Shown here one piece after another: positions 1-11,500 of a stretch of 64,000 bases of DNA. The stretch covers positions 6,280,001 to 6,344,000 of the forward strand of contig CM040103.1 in NCBI GenBank assembly GCA_022496805.1, in the 5' to 3' direction. The DNA is from Pohlia nutans (Eukaryota > Streptophyta > Bryopsida > Bryales > Mniaceae). Made by a program: the position numbers and the translations under genes. The notes below the pieces were generated by a model. It was not told the origin of the DNA, searched no databases, and saw nothing but the letters and a program-made list of their open reading frames with translations. Numbering within the stretch: position 1 is the first letter of the stretch; the number at the start of each line of letters is the position of its first letter.

Positions 1-58
1 CTGTTGTTAGGGTATGGTTTGAAGTTTTTGTCTCAACGGGTGTGGTTGGTGTTTGCAG

Positions 59-1559
59 GGGTTTGTGGCAAGGCCTGAGACAGGTGCTGATGGAGCCCTT
101 AATCTGATGATTTGGCAGTGCACTTTACCTGGAAAAGTTGGGGTATGCTCTTTCACCTATGATAGTCATGAATGCTGTAGTTTTATTTTGGGAGATGTTC
201 ATTTATTGGAGAAAACTTAAGTTTATGCTCTCTCTTGGTAGGAGATAGGGCATAAGCTTTGGGGTCACATATTTCATTTCACTAGTCTGTGATCTTTACA
301 AGTTGCAGAAGCCTATTACTTTCTGCAGTCACTATCCTTGGGGTTTAGTTGATTTCGGAGGGCATGCATTTTGATCCCTAAATGTTGGTATAAGTCAACA
401 CCCTGCTGAAGAGGCTCTTAGGATTTATGGTGAAGAACTGTTGCCTTCTCTTGGCATTTAAATTCACATTCTGGTTTCGATTCTGGCAGACGGATTGGGA
501 AGGTGGATTTTTCCCTGTAGCAATTTACTTCAGCGAAGATTATCCCAGCAAGCCTCCCAAGTGCAAGTTCCCACAGGGGTTTTTTCACCCGAACGTGTAC
601 CCTTCGGGCACAGTTTGCCTGTCTATCCTCAACGAAGACTCTGTACGTCTCTCAGTCCATGTGAACAGCCATGTTTGCTTTTTTCCTTATTAAATATTCA
701 TACAGGCGTGTTTGAAGTCTTCCCTCTGTGTGTGTCTCTAATGTTAACACTTCTTTGGTTCTTGGTTCTGTTGAACGCTACTTTCATGGTAGTTTATTAT
801 GTGCATCATAATAAGATCATTGCTCTAGTTGCTCTAATGTTAACACTTCTTTTGTTCTTGGTTCTGTTGAACGCTACTTTCATGGTAGTTTATTATGTGC
901 ATCATAATAAGATCATTGCTCTAGTTGCTCTAATGTTAACACTTCTTTGGTTCTTGGTTCTGCTGAACGCTACTTTCATGGTAGTTTATTATGTGCATCA
1001 TAATAAGATCATTGCTCTAGTTGCTCTAATGTTAACGCTTCTTTGCTTCTTGGTTCTGCTGAACGCTACTTTCATGGTAGTTTATTATGTGTATCAATTT
1101 TTACATCGTTGTTTTGCTGAACTGAGTCTTCACTCTGGTTGATAGGGTTGGAGACCTGCTATCACTGTGAAGCAAATCCTGGTTGGTATCCAGGAGCTGC
1201 TCGATCAACCAAACCCAGCAGATCCTGCTCAGACCGAAGCTTATCAGCTTTTTATTCAGGTAAATGCTCCCTCACAAAAATATGCGCTCTGAAGTTCTGA
1301 ATGACTTCGTTTGTTTTCTGACACATTCTTTAACAGTACCAGGGTCAAGAGGGAATGTCAAGATACAGATTTTGCAAGATTCTGGTACTACCGATATAGC
1401 CATGTTGAATTTACTTCAGGCTCAGCCAATATTGCTCTAGCTGTATACTTCACCTCGTCTGACAAGCGACCTGGGCTTGGTGGTGGTTGCATACAGGATC
1501 CAGGTGAATACAAGAGACGTGTAAGGTCCCAATCGAAGCAGTACCCACCACCAATATAA
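59..1559 (+). CDS. SCE1: SUMO-conjugating enzyme E2 (SCE1/UBC9), 5'-truncated by window edge
   Basis: Four exons are readable: 59-142, 490-642, 1146-1259 and 1497-1559 (stop TAA at 1557). Together they encode 137 residues starting at GFVARPETG, which corresponds to about residue 24 of the usual 160-residue plant protein, so only the first exon lies outside the window. The E2 fold is intact: [19 protein letters not shown] carries the catalytic Cys (codon 616-618, about Cys94), preceded by the conserved HPN. The UBC9 signatures TDWEGGFFP and [15 protein letters not shown] are present, and the C-terminus is [10 protein letters not shown]. The family accepts SUMO from the SAE1/SAE2 E1 as a thioester and transfers it to lysines, with or without an E3, in nucleus and cytosol. 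All visible introns are phase 0 with GT-AG ends. The intron before the third exon carries a 96-bp minisatellite. Confidence 0.97.
741..1095 (+). repeat. 96-bp intronic minisatellite, four copies
   Basis: Copies begin at 741, 837, 933 and 1029, a strict 96-bp period with very few substitutions, inside the SCE1 intron 643-1145. Because 96 is a multiple of 3 and the unit lacks a stop in one frame, it produces a long hydrophobic open frame that is out of register with the SCE1 exons. Confidence 0.95.
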
Positions 1560-2181
1560 AAGGCATCAGCAATGATCTTTGGTGTCAGCATAATATCTTC
1601 TGTTCTTTTGTTGACTTGTGAATAGATTTATCTTCAAAGGAGGTCCTGTATTGCAATTTCTGGAGGTTGCAAGGACTCAATGTTTCAGCTCCCAGTGCTT
1701 CAAAACTGGCAAAATCAAATGACATTTTAAATGTACGTGCTTGCAAGTGTTACTTAACTGTCCAGATACTGGGGAGGCTCCAGTTAGAACTTAGAGGTGG
1801 CTGCAGATCGTTGTGCATGGTGGGTCTACTTTGTAGACTAGGCTGCAATACATGCTTGGCTTAGTCGGACATTTAGTGAAGCAGTTTCCATGACATTCAT
1901 CTTCTGGCTTTGATTGTAAACAGTTCCAATTCGGAGCTGTTACTGTCTTTAATGGCAGAACTCTTACTTCGAACCCTCTGCTGATACTCATTGTGGAAGT
2001 GAAGTCTCTTGGAGGGTTCCTGATCTATGATGGTGTCATTCTTGAATTTGTTTTGAGTGATTATTGAATTTAACATCTTTTTCTAAATGTTACAAAGTGG
2101 ATGCAACAAGTATCTCAATTCTATCCTATAGATTATCCATACTTGTTGGTGGGGGCTCTATGTCCTATATTTCTTTAACCC
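1560..2181. other. SCE1 3' flank
   Basis: This should contain the SCE1 3' UTR. I see no further coding sequence or recognisable repeat here; the first TTAA element begins at 2182. Confidence 0.5.
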
Positions 2182-2758
2182 TTAACCCCTAAACGTCCTC
2201 ACCCCTCTCCAAATTCGGCAGTTTTGCAAAGATGCATCATAAAATGCAACGCAGAGGGATATTTTGAACTTGATGTATGAATAAAAGTTGTACATTATAA
2301 ATTTTAGATTTTATCCATACGGTTGGATCTGCGATTGCTATCACCAATATTTTTGTATGAATTTTGAAACTTGAAATTGAAAATTCTTTTGTAATTTGAT
2401 TACAAATAAGATATTGACAATTTGTACATGAAATTTGTTGTGATTGGTTGAAATGTAATACTCTAAGTGTAGTGATTTTTGGAGATTTTTTGTTTGCTTA
2501 ATTTTATGAGTTGACTTTTTTAAGATCACTTTTACACTGAAATCTTCCAAATTTTGGGTGAATCACTACAACATGAAATGAGACATAGAAATTTCACAAA
2601 TCATCCCCTTTCTAATCGGATCACACATGCATGAAGCTAACTTCTCATAAAATATAGAATAAAAATTCCACACTGCAAAAAATCAATGATGGATGAGAAA
2701 TCTGTGTTTGCTTCTGTCCATCGTCCACATTCTGGACGGTTGGACGTTTAGGGGTTAA
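2182..2758 (+). mobile_element. TTAA element, subfamily A (piggyBac-like MITE)
   Basis: It starts TTAACCCCTAAACGTCC and ends GGACGTTTAGGGGTTAA, so the TTAA target and a CCCCTAAACGTCC inverted terminus are present at both ends. The 577-bp interior is AT-rich and noncoding. It is closely related to 3991-4541, 35908-36469 and 36806-37365 and to the decayed copies at 21541-22060 and 40300-40540. TTAA target choice with CCC/GGG termini is the piggyBac hallmark; the assignment is inferred from the ends only. Confidence 0.8.
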
Positions 2759-3309
2759 ACGTACCACTCCTTTGTAGGAAAGTCAAACTACACAATTTAG
2801 CCTTCAAGATTTATCAAAATATATTTTGTAATATTTTTCATGCATGGAATTGAATGTTTCCTATCAGTCTTGAAATTTTCAGATTTTTTTGATTTAATAC
2901 AGCCTTTTTAACAAATTTTAAAGTCAAATACTTCAAAAAATAGTTTTTATTACAAAAAAGCTTTAAAAAATTAATATTTTTTGGGAGCGGGTACAAATTA
3001 CAATGGAGAATCACATGATATGTTTTCCATAGAAATTTTTTATTTAAATTTTGAAATTCGAAAGGTGAACATCCTATGTAGTGTAATTCAAACCTTGAGC
3101 TACAAAGCTTGCACAATAATACATCTTATAACTACAAAGCTTACTCAATAATTGGAATTTTTAAGATTTGAAAAGTGGAGTACAAACTAGACTTAATAAA
3201 CTTCATTTTCTTAGTTGGGTGTATTAGCAACAAAAGTCATCTTCAAGATCAAAATTGGGTTTGACCAACAAACGTCCAGAAACTGGACGCTGGGACGTTT
3301 AGGGGTTAA
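2755..3309 (+). mobile_element. TTAA element, subfamily B, 5' end abbreviated
   Basis: It abuts the previous element and shares its TTAA (2755-2758), then continues ACGTACC..., lacking the usual CCCCTAA. The 3' end is intact: a short palindrome CGTCCAGAAACTGGACG followed by GACGTTTAGGGGTTAA. The 3' end resembles those of 20432-21019 and 58807-59391. Either a second insertion into the first one's TTAA or a composite. Confidence 0.6.
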
Positions 3310-3343
3310 GGACCTTATTATACTCCTACTATGTAGCTTTGAT

Positions 3344-3885
3344 GTTAACCCTGTTGAACAGTGTTCAACACTGTTTTCAAAGATTCGTTATAAAATGTTT
3401 CATAGTAAATGGAGTTGATGTGAAAATGGAGTTAAAGAAAAGTTGTAAATGTTAATGTGAAGATAACATCTGTACGGCTGGACTTATCATATTTTTTATT
3501 AATATATTTTAATTAATTTTGCAAGGTATTCTCTTGAAATTCAATTAAAAATCCAAAATTAACACAATTTAAAAAAAAAATCGTAATGAAATTGGAATAA
3601 CATGCACTACAAGATGGTATGGTTTCCATTATTTGATTCTACTTATTATGGAAAATCATGTTTAAGGTCTCACTTTTTGAACTAAGATTGAAACTTGATA
3701 TAAACCACTTTTGTAATTTTTCAAAAATTCACATTACCTTATTTTGAAGATCCATACCATACAAATGGTAATCAACTAGCACAAGAATAAAAAAAAATCG
3801 GATGGATGAAAAACATCGTGGTATGCGGTGAAGCCACGTTAGAAATCATCCAGCATCCAGAATCTGGACGCTAGCGTCTCATTGA
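3344..3885 (+). mobile_element. TTAA element, subfamily C, 3' end decayed
   Basis: It begins TTAACCCTGTTGAACAGTG and matches the interiors of 16366-17013 and 19664-20308. The subterminal CCAGAATCTGGACGC palindrome is present near 3857-3872, but the terminal AAAGGGTTAA expected from the other copies is missing. Confidence 0.65.
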
Positions 3886-3990
3886 TTAGTGAACGTTTGC
3901 TTTCTATGGTTTTAACTACTTGTGAGTTGCTGAAAAAGCCTTATGATGGTGGCCCAAAAGTACAAATTTAACAAAATGATGTCATTTATT

Positions 3991-4541
3991 TTAACCTCTA
4001 AACGTCCTCACCCCTGTTGGCAGCTCTACAAAAATGCACCTAAGAGGGATATTTTGAACTTGATGTATGAATAAAAATTGTACATTATGAATTTTAGAAT
4101 CTGTTCATACGGATAGATCTGCGACGGATTGTTGACACCAATATTTGTCTATGAAACTTTTCTATAAAATTCAATTTTTTTATTTTATAATTTGATTATG
4201 AATAAGATATTGATAATTCGCAAATGAAGCTTGTTGCCATGAGTTGAAATGGAATACTAAGAGTAGTGATTTTTTGAGATTTTTTGGATGTTTAATTTTA
4301 TGAGTACATTTAAACTAAGATCTTTGAAATTTTTGGTGAATCATTAACTTACAACGTGAAGTGAGGCATAAAAATTTCACAAATCATCCCTTTTTTAATT
4401 GGATCACACATGCATGAAGCTAACTTCCCAGAAAAACTTTAGTAAAACATTCACTCTGCTGAAAATCAATGTCACATGAGAAATTCATCTTCATTTTTGT
4501 ACATCGTTCACTTTTTGAAGAGGTGGACAATTAGGGGTTAA
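3991..4541 (+). mobile_element. TTAA element, subfamily A
   Basis: TTAACCTCTAAACGTCC at the left and ATTAGGGGTTAA at the right, 551 bp, interior alignable by eye to 2182-2758 (for example the shared stretch beginning GAGGGATATTTTGAACTTG). Noncoding. Confidence 0.8.
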
Positions 4542-4559
4542 CATATTCAAATGTGATGT

Positions 4560-4940
4560 TACATTATATTATAAAAAAAAACTAAAATTTGAAATTTAAA
4601 ATTTAAAATATAAAATGTGAAATATGAAATTTGAAATTCTTTTGTAATTTGCTTATAAATAAGATGCTGACATTCTATGGATGAAATTTGTTGTCATGGG
4701 TTGAAATGGAATTTGATAGTAATTTTTGTAGATTTTGTGGTTGATTAGTTTTAAGAGTTGATTTTTTCAAGAGCACTTTTGAAATAGGATCTTAGAAATT
4801 CTCAGTGAATCAAATGATGCATCGAAATTTCACAATGATCCCCTTTCCACAAAGTTCACACATTAATGATGCTAACTTCCCATAAAACCTATAGTAAAAA
4901 ATCGACACTGCAAAAAATGCATGACAAATGAGAAAGCATA
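4560..4940 (+). mobile_element. Decayed subfamily A fragment
   Basis: It shares internal sequence with the neighbouring A copies (TTTTGTAATTTG, ATGAAATTTGTTGTCATG, then the TTTCACAA...ATCCCCTTTC block) but has no recognisable TTAA/CCC or GGG/TTAA end. Confidence 0.5.
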
Positions 4941-5498
4941 TGGGCCATCAAGATTTACTATGAAAGCAACTCAAAATTTCAGATTTATTACATCAGTTTT
5001 GACGGTCAGAACTCCTTAAAAAAGGATCGAATAAGGTCCCTCTCCCTTGAAGAGCCATAGGTAGAGGGCACCCAAGAAACAAATATCTATGCAAAAGCAA
5101 GCAGACGCACCAATATGTATAAAAACAGATATACAATGAACGGATATAACAAGGGCAGCAAATAGTGTAGATATAAATCCAATTCCAGATCAAACAACAA
5201 AAATTGGGTGAAATATAAGAAAAAACTCGAGCTCAAAAGGGTAGCATTCACATCCTCATATACCATTTCTTGGCCTAACGTTTTAACCCCAGTGAAAAAT
5301 CTGACCTTTCATTTTGTAAAGTTGTTATGAACGAAGTTCATATGGCAACTGATCAACAATAATCAGCTTTCAGCCTTGACACTTATCAAGCTGTGCTACC
5401 ACAAGCTGGAGTATTGATGTCACCATATGAAACACACCTTTAGCAAGGCCCTTCACAAATTCACGAACAACCAATGCCTCCGATAATCTCCTTTGCAC
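4941..5498. other. U2A' 3' flank
   Basis: Intergenic and probable 3' UTR sequence of the minus-strand gene that stops at 5499. I see no independent gene. Confidence 0.4.
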
Positions 5499-7816
5499 TT
5501 AACCCTGCTCATAAAACACAGGAAATGTAGATCAGTAGTACTCGTGATTCCACCAAAAGGTATTCTCTAAAAAGATCATCACCATTCTATTATCCCGTGC
5601 ACCTTGAACATTTTAACAAAACATCAGAGACTGAACGTCGCAGTCAAAACCAAGGCCCAGGGCAAGGTAAGGAGAACATTACCTCTTCCATTGCTGTGGT
5701 CTCTTCAGAATGCTGAGCACTTGGCGGAACATTAGCAGCGATTTCTGTTGTAGGATTCCTTGATGCATCGTCTCCAGGCAGCACGAGGTCTGAGGGCAGT
5801 TGTCCTTGCTTAAGAGCCTGCAGAAATGAATTGATTTCAATGCATGCAAGGATTACCTGGTATAATCTAGTGATGCAGAGCTGAATATTGCTAAAATGTA
5901 CGTAGAGAAAAACAGAAGGAAAAAACTTAATCTCGTAGGATGGGTATAGGGCACTGATACCTTTTCAAGCCTCGCGACTTCTTCAAGTGTCTGAGAATTT
6001 GCAATGGCAGTCTGGATCAAAAGGAAAGGGACAGATATCAGAAAAGGATCCTGGTTAGGTTCTCATGAAAAATAGCTAACTACTGCTAGATGTCAATTGT
6101 CTTACTTGCGTAAGCCGGGGATTAAAAACAGGGCAATTCCAAATAATGCTTGAAAGAGAACAAGCATCATATCAAGATGCAATACCTTGATAGCTATAAT
6201 CTGCTCTGGAGTAGGTCCTTTCCGAGGAAGTTCCTCCAATTGAGCAGGGCTATCCTCGAGAATATCATCACTGGGTATTTCCCCAGGAGTAAATGTCTTA
6301 GCCGGGGGTGGAGCTGGAGCTTCGGCTGGTTGACCATTTTCAGTTGCAAACAGCTTTTGCGCTTCTTGCCTTTCCTGTTGGAAATACAACACCTCATAAA
6401 AATGATGAGAAAACTGTTCACGAAACTATTCAATTTTCAAACCATGTAAGAGTACGAAGTCAATCTCTGCATGTTTTCAACATATCCATTTAATGACGGA
6501 CCAAAAATGCCCAGTATGTTGATTCCAAAACAAGCTCCATCACCATCCAGCTGGGAAACTTTATTCCACGAACAGAGATCCCTGCATTGCACACAATGAG
6601 TGACTTCAATCAAATTAACTTACCTTCTCATCCCCTTCAATCAAGTGACTTGACAGATACAAAATCAACGTCTCCGTGTTGAACTAAAACAACAACCAAC
6701 AAGCAGCACAAGAAAAAAACTGATGCTTCATATGTACCTTCAACTTCACTTTCTTGAAGTCAAGCAGTCGAAGCTTAGGGAGCTTGTGAATGAGATGCAA
6801 CCGATAGTTCACCCTTTTCGTGACTACATTATCTAGCAGACACAAATTCTGCAGATTTACAAGTGTCGCGAGATGGTTAAGGTCCGTCAGATTTGAAAGC
6901 CGATTGTTTGTGAGCACCAATGTCTCCAGCTTTGGCAATGCCACTGCAAAACCACAACCACAGTCGTATTGAAGTGTTCTAAGAGAATCCCTTGTCCAAA
7001 TAACTTAATACAAATACATACTTCATCGGCTTTGATACAGATAATAACACAAATCATGAAAACTTTACTGCGTAGTCAAAATGTCCTGGGTTTTAAGAAA
7101 TACCTCCAATATTAGGATTGATGCGTGCTATTCTATTGTTGTTCACAAGAAGAGTAGTTAGACGCTTCAGATGTGGAAAGCCCTCGAGCTTCACTATCTC
7201 ATTGTCTGATAGGTCAATGCTGGCATATTGGTCCTGAGATTACAACCCGGCGATGAGTTCATATTTTGGACGAAGTAAATACATTCACTGATAAAGATTA
7301 AAAATCAACCATTGAGTTCTGTGTAGGCAATCAAGCATCAACCAAACTCATCCTACAATCACTATTGTAGACTTAAAAATACAAAAGCCAAAGTCCAGGT
7401 GTAATACCTCTGTCGCTCCAAGATTTTCAATAACGCCGATTTTGTTCCCTGAATAGACAAAGCCAATGGACACCTAAGAGAAAGAACTCAGAGGTAAAAC
7501 TAGACGACGGAGTTTAGCACATTCAGACACTCTGACGTTACAGATAGATATACTCAGAACAGAAGTTTCGTAAGCATTTGATTGACTAGCTTTTGATTAT
7601 CGTTTAACGTATACAGCTGCCTTGGTTATTTGATCTCATTAATTAAGTTAAATTAATAAGCTCAATCAATTTCATATGTCGAGGTCATTCAAGGAAAGAA
7701 AACGGTTAAAAAGAAATAAGGAGATTGACAGTACCGCGAAGGTCGAGCTCCCTTTCGCGAACCGCATTGAAGTACTGAGACGAGCGCAGAATCAAATCGG
7801 CTGTCAATCTCACCAT
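5499..7816 (-). CDS. U2 small nuclear ribonucleoprotein A' (U2A')
   Basis: Eight minus-strand exons give a 279-residue protein: 7735-7816, 7408-7448, 7104-7233, 6738-6943, 6186-6374, 5961-6011, 5683-5817 and 5499-5504 (last exon only Gly-stop). I chose the ATG at 7816 because MVRLTADLILRSSQYFNAV is the conserved U2A' start; an upstream open stretch lacks similarity. Residues about 20-140 are leucine-rich repeats (ELDLRGNKIGVIENLGATE, IDLSDNEIVKLEGFPHLKRL, LVLTNNRLSNLTDL, LHLIHKLPKLRLLDFKKVKL), followed by the LRR cap and a proline/acidic tail. In the family this protein pairs with U2B'' and binds stem-loop IV of U2 snRNA in the spliceosome. It is slightly longer than the usual roughly 250 residues because of the tail. 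It is head-to-head with the IRE1 gene. Confidence 0.96.
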
Positions 7817-8575
7817 CTCGCTCTCTCGCGTGTAACTTGAATAAAAATAAGCGCAAAACCTGAATGTTTTTTCTTGCCTATCCTTCGTGATCAAAAGTAG
7901 TCATAAGCAACGACAGCTGCCACATCCATTCAGCATTCAAACGATTTTTCCCTCCAATTCTTCAACAACGAAGTATCGAAAAAAATACGAAGTGCAGCAC
8001 AAAAACCCGAAGGAAATGCCACGGGCGTGAAGGAAAGGGGATGAAGCGTGAAGAAAACGGAGAAGTGAGTAGAGCTCGGTCATTTAATAAGAAAAAGCCA
8101 TGGCTATGGCGATGGCAGAGAAAGGGTAGCAACTCTGCAAACCCTAAAATACAGTAAGAACGGGACCTCCACACGAATGAACAGAAAACGAACGGACGGA
8201 AAACGAACGAACGGAAAACGGACGAGCACGGGGACCGGAGCCCGGTGGCCTTCGTCTTCAGTACCACTGAGCCCCGCCCGCCTTCCTGTTTTGTCCGTCC
8301 GCAGTAACGTAGTCCGCGTCTCTTCCTCGCAGTAGAACCTTCGACGCTTTGCGAGAATGAGCTTGTGACATGAGGAGCCTTACTTGTCTTCTCCATTTCT
8401 ATCCTCGATGTGCTGGTGCGCGTGGTTTTCCGGTTGCTCCAAACCCTACTACACTTGAAACCAAACCCTATGATACTTGAGAGTTTTTTATTCACGAAAC
8501 CCTAGATAAATAGTGTTCACAACTTCTTGAGCTTTGTCTTGGAAGACAGTCATCGGTGGCTGGGGTGCGGGAATC
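7817..8575. promoter_or_regulatory. Divergent promoter/5' UTR region between U2A' and IRE1, with telo-boxes
   Basis: The 759 bp between the two divergent start codons must hold both promoters and 5' UTRs. Four AAACCCTA telo-box motifs occur on the + strand at 8139, 8441, 8463 and 8497. Telo-boxes are common near transcription starts of plant housekeeping and translation genes. Short ACGAACGGA-type direct repeats lie at about 8175-8225. Long open frames here on the minus strand are not conserved and I did not call them. Confidence 0.6.
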
Positions 8576-11500
8576 ATGGTTGCCAGACAGTATTGGGTGC
8601 CGTTCTTTTGGTGCGTCTTGTTTTTCTGTTCACTCTTGGGCGTGGCGGTCTTTCGCCACGCCAATGCGGCTGCGGCTCCTACGGCGGAGGCCTCATGGCG
8701 AGGACCGGATACCCTGCCTACGGTGGTTCTGGATTCCAAAGTGTAAGCTCTCTTTTCCTTCAATTTTGGTGAGAATGTAAAAATCATCCTCGGTATTTTG
8801 GCATTTTCTTTCGAGGTTTGTTATGCAGCTATGAAGCCGATTACCTTCTAGTCACTCGTAAAACTTTGTGAGGAAGGCAGTATCACTACTCGTAGAGGGT
8901 TTTGAGAGCTTTGACATACCCTGAGGGTTTTGTTTTTAATTAATCCTCATAACTAGCTACAAAGCGGTCAAACAACAGGGGATTATGAGGAAATAATTCA
9001 CGAACAGAGTGGCAACTGCCTAAAGAGAGGATCGATTTATAGACAACGAAACCTAAACTTGAGTGTGGAAGGTGCAGAATGGGTGAAGCATATTAGAGTG
9101 GAGTTATTTGTGTGCATTCCTTTAGAATCTCACATCCGATTGAAGCAATAGAGCTGATCCTCCGTCGTCTAATGTTTTGGTTGGGTTGGCAGGGGTCAAG
9201 AGCCGATGATTGTGGTGTCACCAGCCGGCGTCCTCCACGCAGTGAATCCTGTGACAAGGCAGACTCTTTGGACATATGCATCGGGATCCGGCATGGGCTC
9301 CGCGCTCCGGATTACCGACGGAAAGAACAGTCACGAAATCAACTCAAGTCTCGACGTTGATGGAGATTCTGATGAGCAAGTTGTGTATACTGGGCCAGAT
9401 GGAAAATTGTATGTTCTGGAGGGATCACAAGTCGGGGTGAGCATCCGACTATCCTACAACTTTTAAAAAACTTTTTTTTAGTCGTAATGTTGCACCAAGA
9501 AGCCCAAATTGTGCCTCATACTTTTTAAGCAGTTTTGTATATGGGGACTTTCTGTTGTCGAATTTTATATCTTTATTTTCCAACACATGCAATGTTCTTC
9601 AATGATATGAAATTTGGCCTTATCTGAATTCTATTATTGATCACTCGAAATGGTCATTTTAAAATCTTGGTTCTTTTGGGGTTAAATAACAAAGATCAAA
9701 GTTCTTTACCTCACATGATATTGAATGATTTTTTCTACTCTTGGTGTCACATGTTTTGCCGTAATGTTAACTAGCAAAGATAAAAAAAAAAATTATATCA
9801 TCTGAGAAGGACTGAGCTTTCAGACAGTTTTTTTGAGAGTCTGTTGTGGTTGCTTCAGCCTACTGCAGTGAACGTAAAGGATCTGTTAGCCAACACACCT
9901 CGGCACACGGATGATGGAGCAGTGGTTCTGAGTTCAGTTACCAATACCGCATTCCTTCTGAACAAGGACACGGGGGCGCTCATCCGCAAATTCGACCATC
10001 CCGGAAGTGTGTTGGAGAAAGCTGCCTCTGTGGCAAAAGGAAAGGCGCCATCTGAGGAAGCAGGGCGTTTGTTGGATAGTGATTCCGAGACGAAGGTTCC
10101 CACAGTGCTTTGTCTCAGGACCGACTATTCAGTCATTGTGCAGGAGCTTGCAACGGGTGCTGTTCGCTGGAACATCTCGTTGGCCGATATCAAAACCCTG
10201 TCGCTGGTTCAGCCTTCGGAGCAGACACCCATGTTGGGGCCATCTGATGCCAATGGGAATGTGGTAGCACCGGTTCTTGCGGAGGGCAGGATATCTTCGA
10301 TTCCATCCTATAACACAGCTCCAATCGCTCTTTTTTCGTCTACAGGTGAAGTTTCTTAGTGTTTGACCCCTAAGCATCCACTGTGTATTTTCTGTAGTGT
10401 AGGAAAATTGGACCCCCTGCTGCAAATCATCTGTTTGTGTGAATATGACTTTCAGTTTGACACTATCGACACTGTTGATCTTGTAGTATAGAACAAGAGC
10501 TTGAAAACAATGTATTGCAATCAGAAAACCGAGGTAAAATGAGAAAATGCCACCGTTGCAAAGGTCAGTGATGCATATGGCCATATTGGGCGTTTTAGAC
10601 GCGTACGGGGGTTAATCTTTCTATGCATTGATCATTTCCCATCCTTTGTCAATATTGCTGTCATTTCTTACTTCTGTGAAGTTTCTAAAGTATTATGTGA
10701 CTTTTTTTTTGTACAGGTGAATACTTATCAAATCTGCTACCGGCAGCGTCTTCTTCATTATCAGATCCGGGCAGGAAGCCTGATTCAATGATTCTATTCG
10801 GAAAGCCTTCGGGTGTGCCCAGGGCACAGCCTATCCATGGCAATGGGCTTATACCAGTACTGGCAGGGGTTACGCAACCTGATGTGTATACGAAAGGAGG
10901 GTTCTCTGGACAGAAGTCAATGCCAAGTTTGGACAATAGATCTGCTGATCGAGACAGCGTTACTTTAAGGGCAGGTCATGATATAGCTTGGGGAAGCATT
11001 GGGGGTATCTTGCTGTTAGTAACGGGGGTTTTGTCTTCTGTCTGGTATTTATACAATCGTTATGTCTCCGGAAGAAGAGAGAAGGTGGAAAAACCGAAGA
11101 AAGTAGGGGCTAATGGAAAGCGTAAAAGAGGTAAAAAGACGGGTAGCACAGTTTCTTCTTCTACTCCTAACAGAGGGCTTTCAGAAGACGATAACAATGA
11201 AATTCTCTACACAAAGCAAGGAGCTAATGGTGAAGCTAATGGTGAAGGAGCTGGCTCTCGGGGGATAGCCATGAATCGAAGCTACGGGGAGGGAATTCAA
11301 GTGGGCCGGTTGTTTGTCTCCAAGGTTATGATAGGAGCTGGAAGCAACGGCACGAGTGTATTTGAGGGATACTTGGATAGTCGTCATGTGGCTGTGAAAA
11401 GGCTCCTTGCTAATCATTATGATAGAGCTGTGAAGGAAATTCAGTTTCTTATCACCAGTGACGAGCACCCAAACGTGGTGAGGTACTTTGCCATGGAAGA

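Noticed and set aside
495..1142. 215-residue hydrophobic open frame with four repeats
   Set aside because: It is the out-of-frame product of the intronic 96-bp minisatellite and overlaps a certain SCE1 exon in another frame.
7962..8495. 177-residue minus-strand frame upstream of U2A'
   Set aside because: Low-complexity, no conserved motif, lies in the divergent promoter and has no support from splice context.
8488..8787. Minus-strand frame over IRE1 exon 1
   Set aside because: Shadow of the GC-rich signal-peptide exon; the plus strand is clearly the coding strand.
10129..10584. 151-residue minus-strand frame across IRE1 exon 3
   Set aside because: Antisense to conserved luminal-domain codons and extends into the intron.
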